64,000 nucleotides of DNA from NCBI GenBank assembly GCA_036337295.1, contig JAYZEN010000007.1, forward strand, positions 1,054,001 through 1,118,000, in the 5' to 3' direction. This document shows, piece after piece, positions 55,160 through 63,396 of the stretch. The DNA is from Ketobacter sp036337295. GTDB taxonomy: Bacteria > Pseudomonadota > Gammaproteobacteria > Pseudomonadales > Ketobacteraceae. Both the position numbers and the translations under genes were made by a program. Within the stretch, counting starts at the first letter, position 1, and each line of letters starts with the position of its first letter. The notes under the pieces are model-generated. The model made no database searches and was not told the DNA's origin. It saw only the letters and a program-made list of their open reading frames with translations.

Positions 55160-56725
55160 ATGGCAAAGCTCACGGAATACACCACCTACGCAGACGCTCA
55201 AGCCCATGCGAACTCCACTGCGTTGTGGGAACTTTTCGATGGTGACAAAGAACATCTCAATATTGCCCAAGAATGCATTACCCGCCATGCGGACGGGTCC
55301 GGTCGGGCAGCCGTACGTATCGCCAAATCCGACGGCAGCGACGAAATTCTCAGTTTTGACCAACTGGCCTCCGGTGCAGCGCAATTTGCCCACTGGCTGG
55401 ACGACAATGAAGTTCAACCCGGTGATCGCATTGCGTTTATGCTGGAGCCGTCTCTGCCGTTCTATGTGTGCCTGTTCGGCGCTATGCAGACCGGCGCCAT
55501 CAGCGTACCGTTGTTTACCCTGTTCGGGCCGGATGCCTTGCGGCTCCGTATTGACGATTGCAAGCCCACCATCCTCATCACCAATGGGGAGAAAGCAGAA
55601 CTGGCGCGGGAAATCGACGGTTTGCGTGTGATCGTGGCGGATCAAGCGTTGCTGGATGGCATCGCCAAATACCCATCCCGTTACGAACCCAAAACCAAAG
55701 CCAATGATCTGGCGGTATTCCAGTACACATCTGGCACCACCCGTGAGCTGCCCGCTGCGGTTAAACACACCCACAAAGCCATCGTCACCCTGATGTTTGC
55801 AGCCCTGTATGGCACCGGTATCCGGCCAGGCGATGAGTATTTTTGTCCTTCGTCCCCGGCCTGGGGGCACGGACTCTGGCACGGCACCCTGGCACCACTG
55901 GCCCTGGGTGTGACCACCGGCACCTTTGCCGGGCGCTTTGACGCGGTGCGCCTGATGCGGGCTCTACAGGATTTCAAAATCACCAATATGTCCGCCGCGG
56001 CGACGCATTACCGCATGATGAAAAATACCGGCCAGGCAGACGCATTCACATTTTATTTCAGCAAGCTGTCGTTCACCGGTGAGCCCATTGATCCGGCCAC
56101 CCTGGAGTTTATCGATCAGTATTTCAAAGTGCCCGCCTGCAGCATGTATGGCACGACGGAAATCGGCGTGGTGTTGGTGAACTATCCCGGTGCTGAGGAT
56201 TTTGAAGTCAAGCCGGGGTCTCTGGGTAAGCCTGTGCCCGGCCTGAAGCTGGAGGTACACCGCCCCGATGGATCTCCCACGGGTGCTGGCGAGGTGGGGG
56301 AGTTGATGCTGTGGAAACGGGATCACTGGGAGACCACCAAAGACCGCGCGAAACTCGACGATGAAGGCTACCTGTATCACTGCGGCCGAGCGGACGATGT
56401 GATTATCTCCGCCGGCTGGACCATGAGTGCGGTAGAGATCGAACACACCATGTTGAAGCACGACAACGTTACGGAAGTTGGTGTTATTGGTGTTCCGGAT
56501 GATACCCGTGGCCAGGTAGCGAAAGCCTTCGTGGTGAGCAATCGTTCCCCCAGCGCCGAATTCATTGTTGAACTGCAGAATTTCACCCGTGAAAAGCTGA
56601 GCCAACACGAGTTTCCACGCCACATAGAATTTGTAAGCGAGCTGCCTAAGACGCCCGCTGGCAAGGTCCACCGCAAAATATTGCGTGATCGTGAGGCTGC
56701 CAAATCGCCAGCCGCCATTAACTAA
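55160..56725 (+). CDS. Acyl-CoA synthetase (AMP-forming), benzoate-CoA-ligase-like
   Basis: A 521-residue ligase. Motifs: VFQYTSGTTRELPAAVKHTH (P-loop with Glu-Leu-Pro instead of Gly-Lys-Pro), SMYGTTEIGVVLVNYPG, GYLYHCGRADDVIISAGW and the C-terminal PKTPAGKVHRKILR with the catalytic Lys. It resembles the aryl/medium-chain acyl-CoA ligases. It is first in a plus-strand unit with the second hot-dog protein (37 bases later) and is divergent from the IclR gene. Confidence 0.91.
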   Translation: MAKLTEYTTYADAQAHANSTALWELFDGDKEHLNIAQECITRHADGSGRAAVRIAKSDGSDEILSFDQLASGAAQFAHWLDDNEVQPGDRIAFMLEPSLPFYVCLFGAMQTGAISVPLFTLFGPDALRLRIDDCKPTILITNGEKAELAREIDGLRVIVADQALLDGIAKYPSRYEPKTKANDLAVFQYTSGTTRELPAAVKHTHKAIVTLMFAALYGTGIRPGDEYFCPSSPAWGHGLWHGTLAPLALGVTTGTFAGRFDAVRLMRALQDFKITNMSAAATHYRMMKNTGQADAFTFYFSKLSFTGEPIDPATLEFIDQYFKVPACSMYGTTEIGVVLVNYPGAEDFEVKPGSLGKPVPGLKLEVHRPDGSPTGAGEVGELMLWKRDHWETTKDRAKLDDEGYLYHCGRADDVIISAGWTMSAVEIEHTMLKHDNVTEVGVIGVPDDTRGQVAKAFVVSNRSPSAEFIVELQNFTREKLSQHEFPRHIEFVSELPKTPAGKVHRKILRDREAAKSPAAIN

Positions 56726-56762
56726 CGGCTGCGGCCGGCAATTAAGAACCAAGGAGAAAAAG

Positions 56763-57887
56763 ATGTCCGCCAAGTTTCCAAAAATAACTGAACAAGGTCT
56801 GGCTGATCTGCGCGAGCGTATTGGCGTCAAGATCACCAACACCGTAGAACCTTGGAACTACGAAGCCACGCGCGATGCTATCCGCCACTATGCCCATGGC
56901 ATTGGCGACGACAACCCACTCTGGTGTGATCCCGAATACGCCGCCAATACCAAGCACGGCTCCATCGTGGCTCTGCCCAGTTTCCTGTTTACCACCAGCC
57001 GCATCGTATCCGGATACTGCGGTGGCCTGTCCGGCGTACACGCCATGTGGGCTGGCGCCGACTGGACCTGGCACAAGCCGGTTCTGCGCAATGATGTCAT
57101 CACCACCGAAGCGTATCTGAAAGACCTGGTGGAACACCAGACCAAATTTGCCGGCCGTGCCTTCCAGCAGATCTATCACGTGGACTTTTTCAACCAGTCC
57201 GGTGACAAAGTGGCAGAAGCCGATTCCTGGGTGTTCCGGACCGACCGTGACGAAGCCCGTGAGCGCGGCACCAAATACACCGAAGCCCGCGGCCGGGTGG
57301 AACCCTTCACAGAAGAGCAGCTGGCGGAATTCAGCAAAGTCTATGAACAGGAAGAAATCCGTGGTGCCACTCCCCGCTATTGGGAGGATGTCAAAGAGGG
57401 CGAAGAACTGCCTACCATGATGAAGGGCCCTATGACCGTCACCGGTTTTATCTGTTACGCTCAGGGCTGGGGTGGTCTTTACATCCGCGCCAACAAACTC
57501 GCCTGGAAAATGCAGCAAGCGCACCCTGGCCTGGGTATCAAAAACCGCTTTAACGTGCCCGACTGTCCTGAGCGTGTGCACTGGGATGAAGACTTCGCGT
57601 TGGAAGTGGGAGCACCGGGTGCATACGATTACGGCCCGGAGCGTTGTTCCTGGCTGACCCACCAGCTCACCAACTGGATGGGGGATGACGGCTTCCTGCG
57701 TAAGGCAAAAAGCCAGATCCGTCGGCACAACCCTGATGGGGATGCCATCTTCATCAACGCCACTGTAGTTCGCAAATTCGTGGAAGACGGTAAGCATCTG
57801 GTAGAAATCCAGCAGAAAGCAGAAACCCATCGGGGTGAACTGTCTGCCAGCGGTGTTGCCATTGTTGAGCTGCCCAGTCGCGCATAA
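56763..57887 (+). CDS. MaoC-like double hot-dog dehydratase family protein
   Basis: A 374-residue paralogue-like partner of the protein at 52877. AGGAG lies 7 bases before the ATG; the longer frame from 56685 is rejected. Domain 1: GDDNPLWCDPEYAANTKHG, where the hydratase His position is Trp, a variant I have seen in related double hot-dog proteins. FAGRAFQQIYHVDFFNQSG and RYWEDVKEGEELP are the shared landmarks. It lies just after a ligase, so it may act on the CoA ester made by that enzyme. The second domain lacks a clear catalytic motif. Confidence 0.85.
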   Translation: MSAKFPKITEQGLADLRERIGVKITNTVEPWNYEATRDAIRHYAHGIGDDNPLWCDPEYAANTKHGSIVALPSFLFTTSRIVSGYCGGLSGVHAMWAGADWTWHKPVLRNDVITTEAYLKDLVEHQTKFAGRAFQQIYHVDFFNQSGDKVAEADSWVFRTDRDEARERGTKYTEARGRVEPFTEEQLAEFSKVYEQEEIRGATPRYWEDVKEGEELPTMMKGPMTVTGFICYAQGWGGLYIRANKLAWKMQQAHPGLGIKNRFNVPDCPERVHWDEDFALEVGAPGAYDYGPERCSWLTHQLTNWMGDDGFLRKAKSQIRRHNPDGDAIFINATVVRKFVEDGKHLVEIQQKAETHRGELSASGVAIVELPSRA

Positions 57888-57912
57888 CATCACTGCGCTT
57901 ACCAGACAAGGA

Positions 57913-57936
57913 AAGGCGTGCTTATTGGCACGCCTT
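57913..57936. terminator. Hairpin after the hot-dog gene
   Basis: Perfect 9-bp stem AAGGCGTGC / GCACGCCTT with loop TTATTG, followed by GTCC, not by T. It may be a weak terminator or a processing element before the next ligase gene. A half-site ACAAC-ACT lies at 57981-57988. Confidence 0.45.
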
Positions 57937-58011
57937 GTCCTACCATCTTCTCAAATCTCAAACCCTGTCAGACCACAAAAACAACACTACCGAAAATAAA
58001 AAGGTAACAAC

Positions 58012-59712
58012 ATGACGCTGCCAACCCAATCTCGCGAAGGCTTGTCCCTGATCAGGGGGATTCCACTGAATGAAGAAGAAGGTATCGGCGCACTCACTTT
58101 AGGTGGCTACCTGAAGGAAGTGACCTCCCGTTTCGGCCCCCGGGAAGCGGTGGTGTTACCCAACACAGATGGCGCAGAACGCTGGACTTACGACGAGTTG
58201 TGGTCCCGCTCGGTAGCGGTAGCCCGTTCCTTATTGGCCTGCGGTGCAGGTAAAGGCACTCGGGTTGGCATTCTGATGACTAACCGCCTGGAGTTTTTGT
58301 CCGCGGTGTTTGGTACAGCCCTGGCCGGTGGTGTGGCGACCACCCTGAGCACCTTTTCAACGCCCGCTGAACTGAAAGTCGTATTGGAAAACTCGGGCTG
58401 TTCCATCCTGCTGTTTGAACGGCATGTGTTGAAGAAAGATTTTGCTGCCGTCCTGACTGATCTGGAGCCAAAGCTGAGCAGCGCTGCCCCCGGGCAATTG
58501 TATTCTGAATCCTTCCCTTACCTGCGACACCTGGCGATGGTTGACAGCGAAGACGCAGCGGGCGGCATTGAAGGTTGGAACGCCTTTCTGGCACGGGGCG
58601 AGAGCATCTCACCGGAACTGGTTGAAGCGACCGCCGCCTCTGTGCTGCCTGCCGATCCAGGCGTGCTGTTTTTTTCCTCTGGTTCCACCGGTAAACCGAA
58701 AGGCATTCTAAGTGCTCATCGGGGTGTTTGCCTGCAACTCTGGCGCTGGCGCACATGGCTTGGGCTGGATCAGGATGTGCGCTCACTGACCACCAACGGC
58801 TTTTTCTGGTCCGGAAATTTTGCCATTGGTATCGGCAGTACGCTGTCGGCTGGTGGCACTCTGGTGCTGCAGCAAACGTTTCAACCGGAGGAAGCGCTGG
58901 CCATTATGGAGGCAGAGAAAGTTTCCTATATTTTTGCCTGGCCCCACCAATGGGCACAGCTGGTGGACGCCAAAAACTGGCTTGATGTGGATTTGTCAGC
59001 GTTAAAATACATTGACACCAATTCACCGGTGGCAGGTCACCCTACGGTGAATTCCAACTGGATCGATGCCACCCACGCCTACGGCAATACGGAAACCTTT
59101 ACCCTCAGTTCCGTATTTCCTGCCAATACACCGAAGTCGGTTTCCGGCGACAGTCACGGCATGCCGGTGGCAGGCAACACATTCAAGATCGTAGACCCGC
59201 TTTCCGGTGAGTTGATGCCACTGGGGGAACGCGGTGAGATCGCGGTGAAAGGCGCAACCTTGATGCTGGGATACATTGGTATTCCACAGGACGAAGTGTT
59301 GGACGAAGAGGGCTTCTTCCGCACCGGCGACGGTGGCTTTTTTGATGAACAGGGCCGACTGCACTGGGAAGGCCGCCTGAACGACATCATCAAAACCGGG
59401 GGCGCCAATGTATCCCCCGTGGAAATTGACACCGTGATTGCCCAATGCCCCGGAGTCAAGGTCACCAAAACCGTTGGCATTCCTGATGAACTGTTGGGGG
59501 AACTGGTGGTGACCTGTATCGTCCCGCAGGAAGGCGCCGAGCTGTCGGAAGACCTGGTCCGCTCCTTCGCCAAGGAGCAACTGGCGAGCTTCAAAGTACC
59601 GCGGCGGGTGTTGCTGTTCCGGGAAGACGAACTGGAATGGACCGGCAGCGCGAAGGTCAAGAGCTCGCAGTTGCAGACCCTCGCTGCAGACCGACTCAAG
59701 GCTGAAGCCTGA
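58012..59712 (+). CDS. Acyl-CoA synthetase (AMP-forming)
   Basis: A 566-residue ligase. LFFSSGSTGKPKGILSAHRG is the P-loop; HAYGNTETFTLSS, FFRTGDGGFFDEQGRLHW and GRLNDIIKTGGANVSPVEID are the following motifs. The C-terminus shows SAKVKSSQLQ with the lysine. AGGTAACAAC precedes the ATG. It is 124 bases after the hot-dog gene and 71 bases before the TetR gene in the same direction, so all may be co-transcribed in part. Confidence 0.92.
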   Translation: MTLPTQSREGLSLIRGIPLNEEEGIGALTLGGYLKEVTSRFGPREAVVLPNTDGAERWTYDELWSRSVAVARSLLACGAGKGTRVGILMTNRLEFLSAVFGTALAGGVATTLSTFSTPAELKVVLENSGCSILLFERHVLKKDFAAVLTDLEPKLSSAAPGQLYSESFPYLRHLAMVDSEDAAGGIEGWNAFLARGESISPELVEATAASVLPADPGVLFFSSGSTGKPKGILSAHRGVCLQLWRWRTWLGLDQDVRSLTTNGFFWSGNFAIGIGSTLSAGGTLVLQQTFQPEEALAIMEAEKVSYIFAWPHQWAQLVDAKNWLDVDLSALKYIDTNSPVAGHPTVNSNWIDATHAYGNTETFTLSSVFPANTPKSVSGDSHGMPVAGNTFKIVDPLSGELMPLGERGEIAVKGATLMLGYIGIPQDEVLDEEGFFRTGDGGFFDEQGRLHWEGRLNDIIKTGGANVSPVEIDTVIAQCPGVKVTKTVGIPDELLGELVVTCIVPQEGAELSEDLVRSFAKEQLASFKVPRRVLLFREDELEWTGSAKVKSSQLQTLAADRLKAEA

Positions 59713-59783
59713 CGTTTGTTAAAATGAACAGATCTGGTAAAGTGGTTTTTCACTGACAGCAATAAAAAGATACCCCATTCCAC

Positions 59784-60440
59784 ATGGCAGTACGAAAAAC
59801 CACTAAAGCAGAGGCCAAACGGCCACGGGGCCGCCCACGGCCAGAAGACGTTGCAGACATAGAAGACCAACTCCTGGCAGTCGCCTTGCAGGAGTTCCAG
59901 GACCAAGGTTATGGTGCTGCTTCGGTCAGCCGGATCGTTAAAACCGCCGGCATGTCAAAGACCACCCTTTATTCCCGTTATCCATCCAAGGAACAGCTAT
60001 TCCGCGCGATTCTGAAACAACAAATCGAGCGCTATTCGCCGTGGGCCTCCCTCACCGTAGATACCGGCGGCAAACCAAACCTTGAAAAAGGCCTCACCGC
60101 CTACGCCAATCGTACGTTGGAACTTAGTCTGGCCAATGACGAAGTCGCGGTGAATCAACTCATCTACAGCGAAATCCATCGTTTCCCGGAATTGGGTAAA
60201 GCCGCATCCGAGCGTACCGAAATCGGTATCCGTCGTATTGCTGAGTTCATAGAACAATGCGCACACGCTGACAACCTGCCCTGCAAGGATGCCAGTGCGG
60301 TTGCGGAAGTGTTCATCCATATGATTCGGGGCTGGTACATCAATGCCATGCTCTCCAAACGGGATGTTGCGGAAAAAGAACGTCTGGCCTGGGTTGAGAA
60401 AGCGGTACGTACGCTGGTTTCCGCTCGTTCAGACTGGTAG
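59784..60440 (+). CDS. TetR-family transcriptional regulator
   Basis: A 218-residue regulator. The N-terminus is basic with an AT-hook-like KRPRGRPRP (residues 12-20), then the HTH at about 46-67: ASVSRIVKTAGMSKTTLYSRYP. The C-terminal part has the TetR_C shape with ERTEIGIRRIAEFIEQ. It follows a ligase gene in the same direction. No copy of the shared palindrome lies upstream of it. It could control the adjacent SDR operon from 60640, whose promoter holds site 7, so it is a second candidate for the island regulator. Confidence 0.92.
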   Translation: MAVRKTTKAEAKRPRGRPRPEDVADIEDQLLAVALQEFQDQGYGAASVSRIVKTAGMSKTTLYSRYPSKEQLFRAILKQQIERYSPWASLTVDTGGKPNLEKGLTAYANRTLELSLANDEVAVNQLIYSEIHRFPELGKAASERTEIGIRRIAEFIEQCAHADNLPCKDASAVAEVFIHMIRGWYINAMLSKRDVAEKERLAWVEKAVRTLVSARSDW

Positions 60441-60560
60441 AAACCACTCACAGACACAGCCCTAAACTACACAGATTCCTACGTTTTTCCCGTATTTCAC
60501 CGTATTTTCCTGCCCTCACTTTTGTCCATCAGCGCTCCTTAAGGAGCGCATGTCTTCGTC

Positions 60561-60590
60561 TTGACAACTAAAAGTACTGACCGGTATTAT
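60561..60590 (+). promoter_or_regulatory. Sigma-70-like promoter of the SDR/Baeyer-Villiger unit
   Basis: A perfect -35 TTGACA at 60561-60566, an 18-base gap and TATTAT at 60585-60590. The operator candidate begins 3 bases after the -10. Confidence 0.75.
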
Positions 60591-60593
60591 TAA

Positions 60594-60606
60594 TCAACAC
60601 TGTTGT
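60594..60606. promoter_or_regulatory. Palindromic operator candidate, site 7 (TCAAC-ACT-GTTGT)
   Basis: Core CAAC (60595-60598) and GTTG (60602-60605), spacer ACT. It overlaps the expected transcription start of the strongest promoter in the window. Confidence 0.65.
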
Positions 60607-60639
60607 TAAAATAAGAGTCAACCATTGGAGCAAAGATCC

Positions 60640-61380
60640 ATGTCATTACAGGGGAAAGTCGCGGTGGTTACCGGCGGCGGAAGTGGAATTGGAAGAGCCA
60701 TCTGTCTGCAGCTGGCAAAGGACGGTGCGGCAGTGTCCGTATGGGACCTGAACTCCGACAGCGCCGAAGAAACGGTCGCGATGATTAACGCAGATGGTGG
60801 ACAAGCGATCGCCTGCGTGGGCGACGCCTCCTCAAAATCAGATATTGCTCACAGCGCTGAGCTGACTCGTCAAGCGTTCGGACCCATCAGTATTCTGGTC
60901 AACAATGCGGGTATCTCCGCCTTTATCCCGTTCATGAACATCGAAGAAGACGCAATCGACCGGATGATGGCGATCAACATCAAGGGCCCCATGCTGTGCT
61001 GCCAACAGGTGATTCCTGATATGTTGGCTGCGGGTTGGGGGCGCATCATCAATATTTCCTCATCATCCGCGCAAACCGGCGCACCCATGATGTGTCATTA
61101 CTCCGCGTCCAAGGGTGGGGTAATTGCCTTCACCAAATCCCTCGGGCTCGAACTTGCCTCCAAGGGCATTACGGTGAACAACATTCCCCCCGGCTTTGTC
61201 GACACACCGATGTTGCGCCAATCCCCTGTGGACATCGATAAGCAAATCGAGGCATCGCCCATGAAGCGAGCCGGTAGTCCGGAAGACATTGCCACAGCGT
61301 GTTCCTTCCTGGCGTCGGAGCAAGCGGGTTACATCACCGGCCTCACCCTGGGTGTGAACGGTGGACGGGTAATGCCTTAG
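60640..61380 (+). CDS. Short-chain dehydrogenase/reductase
   Basis: A 246-residue SDR. The ATG at 60640 is taken because GGAG lies 9 bases before it; the TTG at 60625 overlaps that Shine-Dalgarno. Motifs: VAVVTGGGSGIGRAICLQL, LVNNAGISAF, INISSSSAQTG and the Tyr-Lys in HYSASKGGVIAF. It is followed after 113 bases by the Baeyer-Villiger monooxygenase gene, which could use the ketone that this enzyme would make from an alcohol. Confidence 0.93.
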   Translation: MSLQGKVAVVTGGGSGIGRAICLQLAKDGAAVSVWDLNSDSAEETVAMINADGGQAIACVGDASSKSDIAHSAELTRQAFGPISILVNNAGISAFIPFMNIEEDAIDRMMAINIKGPMLCCQQVIPDMLAAGWGRIINISSSSAQTGAPMMCHYSASKGGVIAFTKSLGLELASKGITVNNIPPGFVDTPMLRQSPVDIDKQIEASPMKRAGSPEDIATACSFLASEQAGYITGLTLGVNGGRVMP

Positions 61381-61493
61381 CTGTTCGATATATAAAAACG
61401 GACTGAATATTTACTGCAAATCCCAATCATGGCAATGTTTGAATAGCTCACCAAGCTGACGTTACTGCCACAAATATAAGAAGAGATCGGACC

Positions 61494-63347
61494 ATGAAGT
61501 GTAAAGCGACGAATGTACCACCCGCTGGTGAAGTTGATATCCCGGCACTGCGGGAAAAGTATCGGCAGGAACGGGAAATACGGGTAAGACCAGAAGGGCA
61601 GAAGCAATATGTACGCCCGGAAGATGACGGCAACGACGCCTATGAAATCGACCCACACACACCAGTGCAGGCCCGTGCCCCCATTTCAGAAGATCTGGAT
61701 GTAGCGGTTCTGGGTGGTGGCTTTTCGGGATTGTTGGCTGGTGTGGAGTTACAAAAAGCGGGCGTCAAAAATTTCCGCAACATCGATCACGCTGGCGATT
61801 TTGGCGGCGTCTGGTATTGGAACCGCTATCCGGGAATCCAGTGCGATAACGATGCTTATTGCTATCTCCCCATGCTGGAAGAGATGGGTTACATGCCTTC
61901 CAAAAAATACACCGATGGCTATGACATCTACGATTATATCCGTAGCATCGCCGACCGGTTTGATCTCTACGAAAAAGCGCTGTTCCATACGCTGGTGTCC
62001 ACCATGAAGTGGGACGACGACATCAAGCGCTGGCGGATCACAACCAATCGCGGTGATGAGATCCGCGCGCGGTTTGTGGTCATGGCCAATGGACTGCTGA
62101 ACATTCCCAAGCTGCCGGCAATTCCCGGAATTCATGACTTTAAAGGCAAGATGTTCCACACCGCCCGCTGGGATTACGACTACACCGGTGGTGAGTACCG
62201 CAACCCCGAGCTTTCAAAGTTAGCCGACAAGGCTGTCGCCATTATCGGCACCGGCGCCACCGCTATTCAAGCCATTCCTTACCTTGGGCGTTATGCCAAG
62301 CAGGTCTATGTGCTGCAACGTACGCCCTCTACTGTGGATGAACGTAAGAATATTGCCACCGATCCGGAATGGGCAAAAAGCCTGAAGCCTGGCTGGCAGC
62401 AAGAACGCAAGGCCAACTTCCAGCGTGCTGCCATCGACACGTTCGCCCCCGGCGACGAAGACAATATTTGTGACATCTGGACCGAAGTCAATCGCAACCT
62501 GGTGGCTGAATTTGAGCAGGACGGGTGGCCTACCAGCCCAGAGCAATTCATGGAGAAGCGGGAGGTGATGGACTATCGCGTCATGGAACGCCTGCGCGCG
62601 CGCGTGGAAGCCCTGGTGGAAGACAAAGCCACGGCCGAGTCCCTGAAGCCCTGGTATCGTTTCCTCTGCAAGCGACCCTGTTCCAACGACGACTATTATT
62701 CAACGTTCAATCGCGCCAACGTTACCTTGGTGGACGTCTCCAAAACCCGAGGGGTTGAAGAGATGACAGAGAAGGGCTTCATCGCCAATGGTCAGGAATA
62801 CGAAATCGACTGCATGATCTTTGCCAGCGGATTCGAGGTCACCAGTGACCTGGATCGTCGTTGGGGCATCGAAGCCATCGAAGGTCGCGACGGCTTGTCA
62901 CTCTATGAAAACTGGGCGGATGGCTACCAGACGCTGCATGGCATGATGAGTCATGGATTCCCCAACCAGTTCTATGTGGGCTTCTATCAGGGGGGCTTTA
63001 ATGCCACCACCACAGAAACGTTCAGCCGCCAGGGTCACCACATTGCCCACATCATCAAGGCGTCGTTGGACCGTGGTTTAACCTCGGTAGAGCCAAGTAA
63101 ATCTGCCCAGGACGCCTGGATACAGCACGTTCGGGAAACGGCCATTGATATCTCACAGTTCCAGCGGGAATGTACCCCCAGTTATTTCAACAACGAGGGT
63201 GAAGCCCAGGTGGATAACAAAGGCGAGGAAAAGTTCCGCTGGTATCTGGGTGAATCCTATGGTCCAGGTTGGGAGGCATTCCAAACCATGATGCAGGACT
63301 GGCGCGACAAAGGCGACCTGGATGGACTGGTCGTCGGCACTGACTGA
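61494..63347 (+). CDS. Flavin monooxygenase, Baeyer-Villiger type
   Basis: A 617-residue FAD/NADPH enzyme. FAD motif AVLGGGFSGLLAG (71-83), then DFGGVWYWNRYPG; the Baeyer-Villiger fingerprint F216-x-G-x3-H222-x3-W226-D227 is present in FKGKMFHTARWDYD; the NADPH Rossmann motif is IIGTGATAIQAIP. The 65-residue N-terminal extension is of the type seen in phenylacetone-related and HAPMO-like enzymes. It converts a ketone into an ester or lactone. The SDR upstream may supply the ketone. The second Rieske oxygenase starts 49 bases downstream. Confidence 0.95.
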   Translation: MKCKATNVPPAGEVDIPALREKYRQEREIRVRPEGQKQYVRPEDDGNDAYEIDPHTPVQARAPISEDLDVAVLGGGFSGLLAGVELQKAGVKNFRNIDHAGDFGGVWYWNRYPGIQCDNDAYCYLPMLEEMGYMPSKKYTDGYDIYDYIRSIADRFDLYEKALFHTLVSTMKWDDDIKRWRITTNRGDEIRARFVVMANGLLNIPKLPAIPGIHDFKGKMFHTARWDYDYTGGEYRNPELSKLADKAVAIIGTGATAIQAIPYLGRYAKQVYVLQRTPSTVDERKNIATDPEWAKSLKPGWQQERKANFQRAAIDTFAPGDEDNICDIWTEVNRNLVAEFEQDGWPTSPEQFMEKREVMDYRVMERLRARVEALVEDKATAESLKPWYRFLCKRPCSNDDYYSTFNRANVTLVDVSKTRGVEEMTEKGFIANGQEYEIDCMIFASGFEVTSDLDRRWGIEAIEGRDGLSLYENWADGYQTLHGMMSHGFPNQFYVGFYQGGFNATTTETFSRQGHHIAHIIKASLDRGLTSVEPSKSAQDAWIQHVRETAIDISQFQRECTPSYFNNEGEAQVDNKGEEKFRWYLGESYGPGWEAFQTMMQDWRDKGDLDGLVVGTD

Positions 63348-63396
63348 CATTTCTTATGGCTGTGCACCACTTACATTGCCAAGGCTGGAGAACTAC

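Noticed and set aside
56742..57893. Open frame of 383 residues on the minus strand
   Set aside because: Antisense to the hot-dog protein, which has a good Shine-Dalgarno and family landmarks.
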